From: Verrucomicrobiota bacterium
GTDB taxonomy: Bacteria; Verrucomicrobiota; Verrucomicrobiia; Verrucomicrobiales; Verrucomicrobiaceae
Direction: 5' to 3'
Length of the DNA stretch: 14,462 bases
Assembly: GCA_009885275.1 (NCBI GenBank)
Contig: VFKY01000373.1
Span: 1-14,462, forward strand
Each line of letters starts with the position of its first letter. Positions within the stretch are counted from its first letter, which is position 1. Shown here piece after piece: positions 14,355 to 14,462 of this stretch. The translations under genes were made by a program, and so were the position numbers. The notes under the pieces were generated by a model that did no database searches, was not told the origin of the DNA, and saw nothing but the letters and a program-made list of their open reading frames with translations.

Positions 14355-14462
14355 TCACTCCGATAGAACGGCTCGCGCAAAAGCCTGAATCTGAGCCGCA
14401 GCCAGCACACCGAGGCAGAGCGCCTTGGCGACCTCTGCATAGATGTAGGCTTGATGATGCCA
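14355..14462 (-). CDS. C-terminal end of a gene entering from the right (partial)
   Basis: Read leftward from the window edge, 35 codons are open until a TGA at 14357-14355. The stretch reads as one Ala-rich helix: it starts WHHQAYIYAEVAKAL and ends AFARAVLSE. That composition is protein-like and the orientation, converging on the 93-residue gene, is sensible. The fragment is too short to assign a family. It overlaps an equally open plus-strand frame (14245-14388), which I find less protein-like. The 110 bp between 14244 and this stop hold no clear terminator or repeat. Confidence 0.4.
   Translation of the reverse strand, partial: WHHQAYIYAEVAKALCLGVLAAAQIQAFARAVLSE

Overview
The window looks like ordinary chromosome from a Verrucomicrobiota bacterium, probably near Prosthecobacter/Verrucomicrobium. 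That placement is inference. It rests on the gene types (Tat-exported Gfo/Idh/MocA oxidoreductase, CCP-like M14 peptidase, GspG-like pseudopilin with a Pro-rich head, giant secreted TPR protein), on scarce Shine-Dalgarno sequences, and on a hairpin repeat at the left edge that resembles dispersed repeats I recall from that phylum. There are nine complete protein genes and one probable partial gene. I see no rRNA, tRNA, CRISPR array or insertion sequence.

Left part (1-5595). A hairpin cluster (61-127) lies behind a leftward pair: a PhnP-like metallo-beta-lactamase hydrolase (820-1602) followed by a GspG-like pseudopilin (133-735). Diverging from them across only 49 bp is recN (1652-3310), the DNA-repair SMC-like ATPase. 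recN converges with, and overlaps by 8 bp, a second leftward pair. That pair is a signal-peptide-bearing M14 carboxypeptidase of the cytosolic-carboxypeptidase type (4357-5595), then a Tat-type Gfo/Idh/MocA oxidoreductase (3303-4349) seven bases downstream.

Right part (5596-14244). A 223-bp divergent intergenic region carries a good sigma70-like promoter and repeated CACTTG hexamers. It leads into a rightward cluster: a secreted protein whose C-terminal third looks like an NlpC/P60-type Cys/His enzyme (5819-7045); a giant exported TPR-superhelix protein of about 2045 residues (7168-13305); a small low-complexity lipoprotein whose ATG overlaps the TPR stop codon (ATGA, 13302-13305); and a 93-residue protein of unknown function (13963-14244). 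At the right edge a reading frame enters from outside on the minus strand (14355-14462).

How the genes may work together. The cluster at 5819-13877 is the least familiar part: a candidate envelope module pairing a large protein-binding scaffold with a coupled lipoprotein and perhaps a secreted Cys enzyme. The M14/oxidoreductase pair may be a second exported enzyme set. Most start codons here lack a Shine-Dalgarno sequence, and the best promoter candidates sit only a few bases from the start codon. The left-hand genes look more GC-rich than the TPR gene, but I judged this by eye and did not compute it.
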